Shown here piece by piece: positions 1 through 10,869 of a DNA stretch of 42,936 nucleotides. Location of the stretch: the NCBI GenBank assembly GCA_014904845.1, contig MU119580.1:1-42936 (forward strand). The letters run 5' to 3'. Below the pieces are notes generated by a model. That model searched no databases, had not been told where the DNA came from, and worked only from the letters and a program-made list of their open reading frames with translations. The translations under genes were made by a program, and so were the position numbers. The stretch's first letter is position 1; every line of letters begins with the position of its first letter. The DNA is from Acephala macrosclerotiorum (Eukaryota > Ascomycota > Leotiomycetes > Helotiales > Mollisiaceae).

Positions 1-560
1 TATATAATAAATTTATTAAATAATTCAAAAAAATAATACAAATTATTAAAAAACGATAAAAAGTTTAATTAAATAATATTTATTATAAAAAAATTTATTA
101 AAATAAATTAATAAATATTTTATATAAATTTAATTAATTTATAAAAAATAAAAATTTATTTATTGAATATTATTAATATATTCAATCGATTATTTCAAAT
201 TTTTATAAAAAACGAATATAATCAAAAATTAAAAAACTAAAAATTAATAACGATTATTTGAGAGTTTTTAAAAACGTTAAAATATTCAATTTTTTTAATT
301 TTTTTAACGTTAAAATAAATATATTAATTATACGCGAAAAAATTATTAAATCAAATAAATCGAACGAAATCGATAGCGAATTTGAACGCGTATTAATCGA
401 TAATAATTACTTTGACGACGAAATAACGTTAATAAAAAATAAAAATAACTTTGAATCGAATTTTTTAATATAAATATTTTATTTATATTACGCGTAATTA
501 AAAAAATAAAAATTTTCGAAAAATAATTTTATTTTTTGATTTTCGTATTAGTACTAAAAT
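1..560. repeat. AT-rich, RIP-like island (left edge)
   Basis: The block is overwhelmingly A and T, with runs of AATAA, TTTA and similar words. No intact gene is visible. A 71-codon open frame at 258-473 (+) is full of Asn, Ile, Lys and Phe codons, has no ATG at its start and resembles no family I know; it is best read as decayed repeat sequence. The composition changes sharply at about 560, where GC-balanced sequence begins. Such blocks in ascomycetes usually derive from transposons mutated by C-to-T changes (RIP). The parent element cannot be recognised. Confidence 0.7.
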
Positions 561-901
561 CGTATTACTGTGATTGACAAACTTTAGCGAATCAGCGTCC
601 AAGGTTTAAAAGATTCGCGTCGCTTGTCTAAATCTAGAATAGTTTGACGATTAGTTCGAGATGTGTTTTTCAAAGAGTATCCCCGAACACTCCTGCCGGA
701 GATAAACACGTAAGTCCGGACGCAATGTCGCGCAGCTGGAGAACGGTGCTTCATGGACCGATGTGCCAGGGTCCGTGTATGAAGGAATTGGTGACCTGTA
801 TCCCAGACTATGAATGTCCCTTCGCGTATTGGTGTTTGAACTCCGGTCGTTCGTGCAGTGACCAATCTCTGCCGCCCATCCACATCTTCTCTGTGATGCC
901 G
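561..901. other. Gap between AT-rich island and Sld5
   Basis: GC-balanced sequence downstream of the minus-strand Sld5 gene, presumably holding its 3' UTR. Several overlapping open frames exist on both strands (for example 644-1054 +), but the longest runs antisense into the Sld5 coding exon and none shows a recognisable motif. I see no supported gene here. Confidence 0.5.
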
Positions 902-1701
902 TTATACCAGTTCCATTTCTCCCTTCTCGACGAGGTCTCTGACGTCCGACCACCGCGCAACAACCACCTCTCCCCTCTGCACATCAATCTCACCATCTCC
1001 ATCTCTTCCTCTGCCCCTCACAACCACACTCCCTTCCCCACCAATCTCCCTTGACCCCAAACCCCTAACAAACACTCCCCCCTCCTCATCCGGACCGCCA
1101 ATCATGCTTATCCCACCCGCCGTATCATTCAAATTCTGTAAATTAGCCGGAAAGCTCCCCAAAAAACTACTCAAATAATGTCCATGCAGTAACTGCTGAT
1201 GTCTCGTCGCATACGCAACTTCAGTCTCACTCAGCCTTTCCATCAACGCAGGTGTAGAGAGGTAATGTAGAGTGTGTTTGTCGATTTTGGCAATTCGTGC
1301 TCGCAGGTAGGATCGTATGAGGAATTTCCAGCGCTCAACTTCGGTTTGGATGATGATGAGGCTGAAGTTCGTCTTTGGGTCCATGTCGCCGGTCATTTGT
1401 TCGACGAGCTCGATTTGTTGCTTGACTCGATTGGTCACACGCTCAATGAGGCCGTCTTTTGGCCAGCTGTGAGGGAAATTATCAGTACTATTCATTCTGC
1501 CAAGCTGGGTCGGGGGAAATTGAAAGCATACGTCAAAAGTTCAGCGGCGCCTCGTTCATTAACCCAGGCTCGTGTCAAGGCTTGAAGATCGGCCTGACCA
1601 GAATGCTGACCATCTCCTCCAAAGCCATCTCCGTCCTCTGCGAAGGGGTCGCGGTCGAGGTGTCGAGAATTGAGGTCTTGAAGAATGTCCGAGATATCCA
1701 T
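902..1701 (-). CDS. SLD5: DNA replication complex GINS subunit Sld5
   Basis: Sld5 is one of four GINS subunits. GINS joins Cdc45 and MCM2-7 to form the replicative helicase in the nucleus. Two exons, 1532-1701 and 902-1466, give 244 aa. The 65-nt intron (1467-1531) has donor GTATGC, branch ACTGAT and acceptor CACAG. Removing it joins the N-terminal block ([23 protein letters not shown]) to [10 protein letters not shown]. The conserved core follows at about residues 60-125: [39 protein letters not shown] and HTLHYL. The C-terminal B domain ends in [21 protein letters not shown], as is usual for the family. Length is close to other fungal Sld5 proteins. The start is the first ATG upstream of the conserved N-terminus. 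Confidence 0.93.
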
Positions 1702-4700
1702 AGTGTGTGAGAATAGAGCTAGACAGCCCAGCTGCTAGAAGGCTTCGAATTTAAGGACAAATTAAAGGCGTTCGTTTCCTATCGTGGGATCATAGCATGC
1801 ACTTTCGTAGAGAGAAAACAATGGAGGGGCAGTTGAAAAGGGTGGACGCGCTGCGCGTTCGGCACCCTCATCTAGCGTCTTCGCCCACAGCCCCTGCTAG
1901 CCGAGCTTCGGGTGGTGAATTCAGGCAAAAAAAAAAAAAAAAAGGGTCAAAGATTGCAACCGAAAACTGAAAAGATCAAAACTTCGTCTAAAAAAAGACC
2001 AAAAAAATTGGTAGCTTCTCTTTGATTGAGCGTGTCTAGTGTAGGGGTCATGCCAATCTTCTCTATATCGTTTCAAATCGCTATACGGCATCAGCTTTGG
2101 TCGTTGTAGTAAATTGGTTTTCACTTGCACCAAATGTCCACAAGGGACAAAGACAAATCGTTGTAATTGTCTAAGGCTCACACCCCTTTCATTCAACCTT
2201 GTGAAGCAGTTGAGGGATCCGCCGGTTGTTTGTGATCATGCTGTGGAAAATCTCGAGACTTTGTCCAAGGCAAGAGCACCAGACTCGAGATCTCAGACTT
2301 TGAAAGGAGGATCAAGCAATTTGACGCAACAATGCTCCCTGGTGTTACCCCAAATCTTTGTTGAGATTTCTCATTCGTCTGATTCGCGTAGCAGGAGTAA
2401 AGATGTCGAAGAGATGGTTCGAAATATAAGATTTACTTGTCGGGACGAACGATCTATATACCCCAGAACACCCCGCCGCCTACTACGCCCTGAGACATCT
2501 ATGCACCTTCTCCGCCGCCTCTTTTCGTCGAATGTTTTCATAAAACCACAATTTACGCATCTGGAAAAGCTTTTCATTCCTTATCTCGACATTAATTTCT
2601 TACCTGCCCTCAATCTTGGGATCAGGAGAACGCTCTCGCCGTCGGAAACTTCAAGTGAAGCTGCCCGAGTGCTTCTTCTAGCGTCACGATCTTTTTCGGG
2701 GTGCCTTGCAGAACGCTTTCTCCGATCTCTTCTGCGCATTCATGCTTTTCGTCAACTGCATTCGAGTTTTACGATATTGCAATGCAAATAGTATTGGTTC
2801 TTTACCAAAATTCTCAAAGTCAATTTTGCACCTGAAAAGAGAATTCTTCTATCTCAAAGCAGCCGCAAACCTCCAGCACATGCATTTCATCGCCATCTAC
2901 TTCGATATATGTTGCCAAGCTGTGAAAATCCTTAGCTTTACGGGACTTTGGAGATGGTCTGATGGGGATCCGAGCTGTTGTGCAACGTAACTCCAATGCT
3001 GTTGCCAATTTCCATCATATGTCCATCTCCAGATTACTAGCCATTCGTACCATCGAAAGTTTTCTAGTATAATTGGTCTCACAAACCACCGCCATACTAC
3101 GACCAGGTACCGCGATGCAATATTTTCAATCACCCCGCTGGGGCATCTCAATCTAATTTCCTTGACAAAATAGCTTTCATTTGCCAAGAGTCACAATATC
3201 ACAGATTCACAACGAGCGCCCTGGCGACGGCCTTAGGTGTTCCTAGCATAGGGTCATTCCCTCCATTATCTCAGTGTTGCTGAGAGATTCAACTCTCCTG
3301 CAAGTATGCTACATCCAAACTTTTACTCTAACGTGTAGGAACATTCTCAAGACTCATCGAATCAGTTTGGCAGATGCCCACCAATGCGAAGGACTTTTGA
3401 TGCTTCTCGAAGACGATCTTCATTTCTATTGATTCTAGAACTCATTCCTATCCTAGCTCCAAAAATCATCGTGGAGCCCGGTCTGTCGAGACTTCAATCC
3501 AACACCATGTCTTCAATCGACCTCCTTCCACGGAACATTCAGCACCTCGGGCTTCCTTTTCTTTAGCAGCGAGTTTCGTTCACAACCTTACGTAGACTTG
3601 GATGCGAAGATGGAAGCCTGTTAGTCCAACCCTTACAATTGTCCTGAGATAATTGGGAGATTGAGAACTCCAGTACAGTTCCAAACGCGCGGTTGGGGGC
3701 CGCCATAGTCTGATGCAGCAGATGGTGTTATAAGATATCCTGTTTTTGGTCATGTTGGTTAATTGGAGTTGGCTTAGTGTGCCTGAGTCACCTCGTTACC
3801 TCCTTTTGGAAAGCAGCAGATTCAGAGCAATGCCTTTCGTTGACCAAGGTCTCCAAGCAAGCTCGAGAAAGCCCCGGCAATTCTAAGAGATCGAGATTGT
3901 TGGAAGACAGAGATCTCTAGGTTCATCCAAGTATGGTTTTGAAACATTCAGTCATTAGCAGAATCGTCTTTTATCTCAGCCACTCTGTATTATCACCCGC
4001 AAGAAGTTCAATACCAAATTACAAATCGCGTCTAATACGTTTAAACTCCCTTTCTCCAGAGCCAGTGCTGGATAGATATTGTCGACAATGCATTTGCGCT
4101 CTCTGAAATTCACTTCCTCCAAGCTACAGTTTGGAAGCTTGAGTACTTTTAGGGCAACGACAATTGCGTTCTCTTTGTTAAAAGCCCTAAATTCATTCAC
4201 TAGGACCTACTTACCAAATGTCAAGAACGAACAGACACAATCACAGTCTAGTTAACACAGAGGAAGTCCGAGATTCTGGGGCTGTGGGGCTTACATGGAG
4301 AACCTAAGGCATGAAGTATCACATGATGGGCATCAGGGACCCTTAGATCCATCGAATCTATTGAGCAGGGAATGGCTTTCTTTATAGCTGAACTAAATGA
4401 GAGTTTCGTGCTCAACGCAAGATAACAATATGAAATTATTGTTTGATTACTTCTGTGACAATGGTAGCACGACCAGTAACTTTCCTCTGTTCCTTGGGTT
4501 CCACCTCGTGTTTTTGTTTTGGCGTTACAGGCCCCGTTGCTTGGGTGCCCAGAAAGACCTTGGCAAATATCTCTTCAGATTGAACGTCGGAAACATGGCT
4601 GTTGACCGGGATATGGGTCCGTTATATTGTAGTTCGGGCCTTCGAAGAATGTGTCTACATTCCTTTGCCACCACAACGCACTGTGCAGCGCCACATGAAT

Positions 4701-4779
4701 GTCTTAATAAATTTAGCAAAGAATATATAGCTTTAGCCTTTCTCCATACTCATGCTTCTCGCGACATTACCGCATCACA
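1702..4779. other. 3-kb region without an intact gene
   Basis: This lies between the divergently transcribed Sld5 (-) and the CBM18 protein (+). It holds a poly-A tract near 1926-1943 and many short open frames on both strands. The longest (2114-2791 +, 225 codons) shows no recognised domain. On the minus strand, stretches such as 3976-4200 (74 codons, with the Leu-rich segment VALKVLKLPNCSLEEVNF) and the segment near 3800-3880 (LDLLELPGLSRACLETLV) look protein-like but are separated by stops and frame changes. A decayed leucine-rich or F-box-like gene on the minus strand is possible; I cannot assemble one. Confidence 0.35.
4724..4729 (+). promoter_or_regulatory. TATA box candidate of the CBM18 protein gene
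   Basis: A TATATA hexamer lies about 50 bp upstream of the ATG at 4780, followed by a pyrimidine-rich leader. Spacing suits a short 5' UTR. This is a positional inference. Confidence 0.45.
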
Positions 4780-7700
4780 ATGTTTCACCTTCCCGCAGCT
4801 TTATCCCTCGCCGTCTTGACTACTGTGGTCAAGGCGACTAGTATACCTGACGACAACAAGTGTCTTAGCCTGTACGTTACCATTTGGGGTAATGGAGAAC
4901 CACCATCAGAGACTTATGTCCACTCATCGTAAGTTGCTGCACCTCGTTTTCATCACTCTTTGCTGATCACCAGCAGACAAACGTATTTCTTAGCAACACC
5001 TCCGTGGCCAACCTTGGGACCGATGTCCCCAAATCCTGGAGGGGGTACAAAGATCGAACTACCATCGCCATCACATCCGCAGGTTTGGGACCCCAACACA
5101 GTCGCACTACCGCCTGGCAACCCCACTTTGCCACCAATCTTTCCTCCATTGTCAATAAATAGCGCAGCATCTGGCCCTCCTCGCACGCCTTACATGGCGA
5201 TTGCTTCCCCAATTCATTATAGAAACTCGACTCGAATGGCTCCCACAGTACCGCCCCAGATAGCGACAAGCCAAGCATATAACCCTCCTTTCCCTTCCTC
5301 ATTCGTCTCTGGTAACCCGATAGTCACTACGGCGAATGTGGTCAATGTCTATTCTACGGCCTCGACACCAATGGCTCCCGTTATTGACCCGACATCTACC
5401 CCTGCTCAGGTTGCTATTTTCTCAGCTCAGTGGCCAACACTTCCTCCTCCAAGCCCTTCCATGGTGCTATCAACGTTGGTGGTCGTCGTCACTCAATCTC
5501 CTTCACAAGTTCCCAATCCAACAGCAGACGCTACTTCTCAAGCTGTCGCTGTACTGTCCATCACTACATCTGTTATATCCTCGATGTTTGCAATTCCACC
5601 ACCTCTGACGCCTCTACTTGCAACCTCGCCAGCTCAGAGCCTCGTATCTTCACTTCACAATCTTGTCTTCTCAAGTCCGCCAGTTGACCCAGCTGATACC
5701 CTACCATCCACTTCCGAAGCTACCATTCCTCCAGGAGGCACGAATCTAGCGCCAGTGTTGCTTTCTTCCTCGTGGACCACGTCACTAGTTCAACCTCCAC
5801 TCTTTGTCTCGCCGCCACCATCATCTTCTCCTCCTTTACCGTCAACGAATCTTCCATTATTCGCTCTTTCTGGCGCCTCTCCATTATTGTCGACGTCGCC
5901 ACTCATATTACCTACAAGCAATGTGGTGACTCCCAGCCCTTCTTCACGTCCCTCGCCTCCACCAGCAATCCCGACATATGCATTCCCAGGTTGCGGTTCA
6001 ATTGTCGGAAGCGCCCCAACTGCCTACCAAGAGATATACTTCGGAGCCGGCTTCACAGAAAACCCCATCAATCCAGGCAATCCTAGCAGCCAGCCCCCTA
6101 TTTCACTCAGTTCCGGATCCATTACTATGCAATTCAGTGAAGCTTACGCCTGTTATATCCTCGAGGAATGTTTCTTATCCGCGTCGTCTTACCATTCCTT
6201 GAGTGTTGACTTACATCTTTTCCAAACATCAGACACTATGGGGTACTGGGTATGCTCTGGGTACCCGAACACGGTTGGCAGTGGAAGTTATTTCAATGTT
6301 CAGAACGCTTCCGTATTAGTAGCGTATGGATATGATTTTATTTCTCCAGTCGCATCCAGCGTGCGACCGCTTGTACCTTTGTCCATGGCACCTGCTGGAT
6401 TGTCACTCAGCAGTACTTCAAGCATGCTATTACCCCACGCGGCTACTACACCAATGGCGATATTTTCGAGGACACAAAGCACTACTTCACCAAATTCGGA
6501 CCGGATTTCCACCGCTGATGAGCCTCCACTTGTCCAATTGGCTACCAGCAGTACTCCAAACATTGCCTTACCCTCGAGCCAAATGGCTAACATGCCAACA
6601 CTGCTTTTCTCGTCGGCAACAAGCCAGACTTCCCCAGTCTCAACTCAAATCCCTACTATTAATGGCATATGCGGCGGTGATGTTACGTGCATAGGTTGGC
6701 CCTTAGGAGAATGCTGCAGCAAATATGGGTTCTGTGGAAACGATGCAGGCTATTGTGAAAGCGCAGCTGGCTGTCAACCACAATTCGGCATATGCTGGGT
6801 ACCCTCAGCTGCGGTCTCGTCGCCGGCATATATGCCCTCTTCGTTAATCGCATTCGGCCCTTCATCGATACCGATACCAGTAGCGGCTCCACTCTCTTCT
6901 ACCAATACAGAGGCCATAATCCCTTCTTCAATACATATTCCTCCGTCCTCTACCTTAGAACCTATAGTCCTGGCTTCCTCGTCCGTACAGACGCCGCAAT
7001 TATCCTCAACTTCCGCACCACTCGCTATCATTCAGTCTTCGACAAATACTGCTGCGTTACCGATATATACCTCCGGAGACATAACCCCCACGGACAATGG
7101 AGTTTGCGGAAATGGCGTTTCGTGTCTTGGCTGGCCTGTGAGCGAATGCTGCAGTAAGTAAACCCTTTACCTTCAATTCTTCCGTCCTCTTCATCATCTA
7201 ATCAAGGTCATACTAACTTCGTAATCTTCTAGGCTTATATGGATATTGCGGCAGTGCCGCCGGATATTGTGGAACCGGCTGTCAACCCGCCTTTGGAGTT
7301 TGCGGTCTCCCTTCAAGCTCAATGCCTGCGCTTGCACCCGGTAGCACAATTACATCCCCTGCTACATCATCAGCACCCTCAGGATGCGCCGTTGCCCCTG
7401 CCTCACCTGCCCAATATGATTGTGGCGATAATTATGCTGAAAAAGGCGCCTATCCTTTCACATGGACCGAATTGTTCTTCGGCTCCTGCGTCACGGAGAA
7501 CACTAATAATCCCGGTTACGATTCGTCTTTTACTCCTATAACGAAAGAGTTTGACTCTGGGCCCATAGCGACGGAATTAGGAGCTTCTTGTAGCACTTTG
7601 AACGCTTGTATGGATTGGGCCATTCCTCAGGCTTATGATAACGTTGATTTTCATCTCGTTAAGGATGGACCGGGTACAGCGCACTGGGAATGTGTAGCTT

Positions 7701-7780
7701 ATTATGATAACGCTGGCGGAAATTATTTCAATGTTCCCAATCCGAATATTATACTTGCCTATGGGTATGATGTTCAGTAA
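4780..7780 (+). CDS. Secreted mucin-like protein with two CBM18 chitin-binding modules
   Basis: Three exons (4780-4928, 4974-7153, 7233-7780) give 958 aa. The N-terminus is a signal peptide (MFHLPAALSLAVLTTVVKA). Residues about 60-385 are low-complexity Ser/Thr/Pro sequence, probably O-glycosylated. Two hevein-type CBM18 modules, each with its dense Cys pattern (GECCSKYGFCG, SECCSLYGYCG), lie at about 613-658 and 758-802. The second is split by the 79-nt intron 7154-7232, whose branch site is a perfect TACTAAC. Two copies of an unnamed about 110-aa domain lie at about 386-507 and 825-958; each ends in YFNVxN...LAYGYD. The first intron (4929-4973) ends in CAGCAG, a tandem acceptor. CBM18 binds chitin or chito-oligomers, so a cell-wall or extracellular role is likely. 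No catalytic domain is seen. Confidence 0.85.
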
Positions 7781-8597
7781 ATGGACCTTCGATTGACGAG
7801 TGTAGATCTATTTGTCTTGGAGAGTCGAGTTAGTTATAAGTAGGGTACACAAATGCATGTTATACAATCCTATAAGATGTTTTCAGAAAGAACAAACGGA
7901 CACCATCACAATTTAGGAAACGGCCACAGGATCCGAAATTCTAGAATCCAAAAGCTATAAATCCCTCCTACTCTGCTTCCCATCTCTCTCCAAGCAAAAC
8001 TTCTATAGCAACTTCTCGACATTTAGAATTACTCCCAGAAAAGCAAAAGAAAAAATTGATTTTCCAATTCATGGACCAAAGCAGATACTTGCAGACATCT
8101 GCACATTTTGAAACACCAGTGGCCATGCATTCAATGGCTATGGAGTTGGTCGTGAGAGTACTATATTGATAACAAAGCCAATGATGACAACGAAGATCCT
8201 ACTTGTCTTCCCTGGTTAAAAAACAATTTCCTACCTACTCAAAAAAAAAACCCCCCCATAAATCCTCAACTAAGACAATCCCAAACTGAAGTGAAAGCCA
8301 AAACAAAGGGAACCCAATCCTGCACACCACAAGTCCTGGATGTCGTTTTCGTATTCTTCTTTAGTCTTGATTGTCCGCGAGAGAGACGGACACGAATATA
8401 TACCCCGGAGGAAGAGAAAAAGACTTTCCAATTTGTTTCCTTCTTACTCCTTGAAATTTGGATTGCTTGATTCACTCACCAGCGGCATGCCTAATTTTCC
8501 GCGACGGAATTCTGCGGCGGAATTCATCTATAACTCGTACTTTTCTAACCCCACAAAAGGTATAAAGACCCCCACACTTTCTTTTATGGTCTATAAC
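7781..8597. other. Intergenic gap after the CBM18 protein gene
   Basis: This probably begins with the 3' UTR of the upstream gene. It includes a homopolymer junction near 8240-8258 (A run followed by C run). Short open frames such as 8340-8600 have no recognisable content. I see no supported gene. Confidence 0.5.
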
Positions 8598-8808
8598 TAG
8601 GCTGCTCGTTTTCTCTTTAAATAGGGCTCCACGATATGTTTAGATCCTTGCATTAATTAAAAATCCGCGAGTAATTTTACTAAAAAGCTCGATTTCCGAT
8701 TATTTAAGCCCGGGCCTTTTTTTACTTTTTTACTAAAGTTTATATTATTTAAGCTTTCTCCCGCCGCACGTCCTCGTGGGGCCCCATAGGGGAAAAATGA
8801 GCAGCCTA
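8598..8808. mobile_element. MITE-like element, 211 bp, imperfect terminal inverted repeats
   Basis: The left end (8598-8634) starts TAGGCTGCTCGTTTT. The right end (8774-8808), read on the other strand, starts TAGGCTGCTCATTTTT. The similarity extends inward to a shared CCACGA about 35 bp in, with a few mismatches and a small length difference. Both ends carry TA, consistent with a TA target duplication as in Tc1/mariner-type elements. The interior has no open frame, so it would be non-autonomous. Similar flanking sequence (GGTCTATAA and TTATAGACC-like) outside the core suggests the inverted repeat may extend a little further. Confidence 0.5.
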
Positions 8809-10869
8809 TCTATAAGACCCGGACTAGTAGAAGCAGACGCCCAAGGAATGTTCTTCTCGGGTTTTCTTATGGGATCGAGACTCGTCAAATCTTCTATCTT
8901 CCAAACCCTCAAAAATACTTTCATTGGCGCACTTTTCTAGGTCTCAAAGTCCCATGAGATGAGGATGATTGAAAATAGCAGCAAAATTCTTTGTGACAAC
9001 AATAACCTTTTACCTCGGATTGAAAAACTAATCCTCACGCGGTCCAATTTTTATTGCCTCGATCACTCGAAGTTTTGGCGAAGGTCACTCGTTCCAGTGG
9101 AAATAGTAAAACTGGACTTGGGGCCAGACTCTGTAGATCGGTCAGACGAGTCGCTTTGCAGTGCTTGTGATCGTCATGTGGTTTCTTTTGGGTACCAAAC
9201 AAAGCAACCCCTACCCAAACTCCCTCCTCGCCCTCATCCCCATCTTCCACACAGACACGCTCCACTCTACAAATTCGCTCCCCGTCTCCGTCTTTGAGCA
9301 GACAACAAACCAAAACACAAGGGAACACCAAGTGCATGGTGTGGTTCTGCATCTTCTCTCCAGCAGTTCATATCGCAAGTTCCCACCTACCCCACCTGTT
9401 AGCAACTCTTCAGCAGTAAAACAAAAGTTCCCAGCAGTTCTTCCTCTAATCATAGACCGTGAATCGACCATAAGAGAGAAGATGATAGTAAAATAAGAAA
9501 AGATCTTGACAACAAACATCCTTCCTTCTTTCCTTTCATAAAATCTTAAACTCCAACTAGTCTCCACCTTTCAAGCCCACCCACCTCCTCACAAACAGCA
9601 ACCTAAAAAGAAACAAGACTCCCTCCCCTCTCCTGCCATACGCCTTAATCCTTGCTTCGACTGTAGCATGGGTTCTAACAAGGAAGAAGAAGGAAATGAA
9701 AGTTTCTAGACGAAAGAACGGACGGGCACAGGGTGAAAGGATTTGTTTGAGCTTTGAGTAGGGCTTGGAAGTTGGAATGAAGGGGAGCTTTTATTTTGGG
9801 GTGATGAATATTTTTATGATGTGAGAAGCAAGAAGAAAATGAGCGATTGATTGATTCATTCATTGAGTCTGGGGCCCCAAGGAAGCATTTTTCAATCTTC
9901 CAGCCTTGCTGGAAGAATGAGGGAGGGGTTGAGCTGGAACAAGAACAAAAAAACCCCCTTGATTGTGATCGTAGTTAGTATTAAAGTCGATCGTGGTCGT
10001 GTCTATGGACAATCTCAGGTCTTCGATGTTCGAAGCTCTCGTTGAGTAGCCCTGACTGAGGCTGAGGACAAGTTAGGAAGCAGATGTTCTGCAAGGGCAG
10101 GAAAAGCGACCTAGTCGTCAGCAGGAAGCAGCGAGTGGCATCACGATAGAGAAGAAGACGAAAGAGCAGCACAAGCAATCCACATCGAACATGGGAAAAA
10201 CGAAGCAAGTAGTGTTGAGGTCATCAATCATTTCCATAAGGTTGTCATCCCAACCCCATCCTCATCATCTATCTACACACTCTCTCCCCATAACCCCAAA
10301 TTATGCACACCCTGCACACAACCATTTTGTACCCCGTCCATCCCCAACCGCCCCAACCCAGACTATCATATCATCGTAAGTTCCAGCCGTCATCCCATTC
10401 GTTACAGTCATCAAGCGGCTTCCCAGCACACTGGCCAAAAGAGAAACCACTGCATGCAACTTCTTATCATGCCCCCGAATAAAACCGCAAGTGAAAAGGA
10501 AATAAGGCACACGGTCTTTAAAGACTGGTGTGCATGCATAGAAGAATCAACAACGAGTAACCCATGCAAGCATTGTTTAAACGCAGCGAGCGGAGGCAAG
10601 GAGAATCAGAATGAAGGAAACAAACTCCACCGCAGCGCCAGCAGCCAGTTCTGTTCGTCCCTGGCCTTTCGTTTCGTTGTATGTAATGTCGTCGTATCAT
10701 CATAAGAGAAAGCCGAAGAAGGAAGAATCGAAATTAAAAGAAGACCCCTGCAATGCGAATGCCGTGCGAGAAAGGAAGATATTCAAGGAGACAGATTTTT
10801 TAGACAAGATTTTTGCAAGACTCCGCCATATGCTTTTTGGATACAGCTTGGGCTGTGTAAGATTTTTGT
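8809..10869. other. 2-kb intergenic region, no supported gene
   Basis: This lies downstream of the minus-strand 668-aa gene. It contains pyrimidine-rich stretches (about 9210-9640) and numerous short open frames on both strands, none with a recognised motif, signal peptide or plausible splice partner. Nothing here can be supported as a gene. Confidence 0.5.

Noticed and set aside
258..473. 71-codon frame in the left AT-rich island
   Set aside because: It does not begin with ATG, and its Asn/Ile/Lys/Phe-rich composition matches the surrounding AT-rich DNA; no family resemblance.
644..1054. Plus-strand frame of 136 codons overlapping Sld5
   Set aside because: Its right part is antisense to the Sld5 C-terminal exon, and it has no recognised domain.
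5336..5902. Alternative-frame open frames inside the CBM18 protein gene
   Set aside because: They overlap the 2.2-kb exon, which is open throughout, starts in phase with a signal-peptide exon and carries both CBM18 modules. The others are shadows of low-complexity codons.
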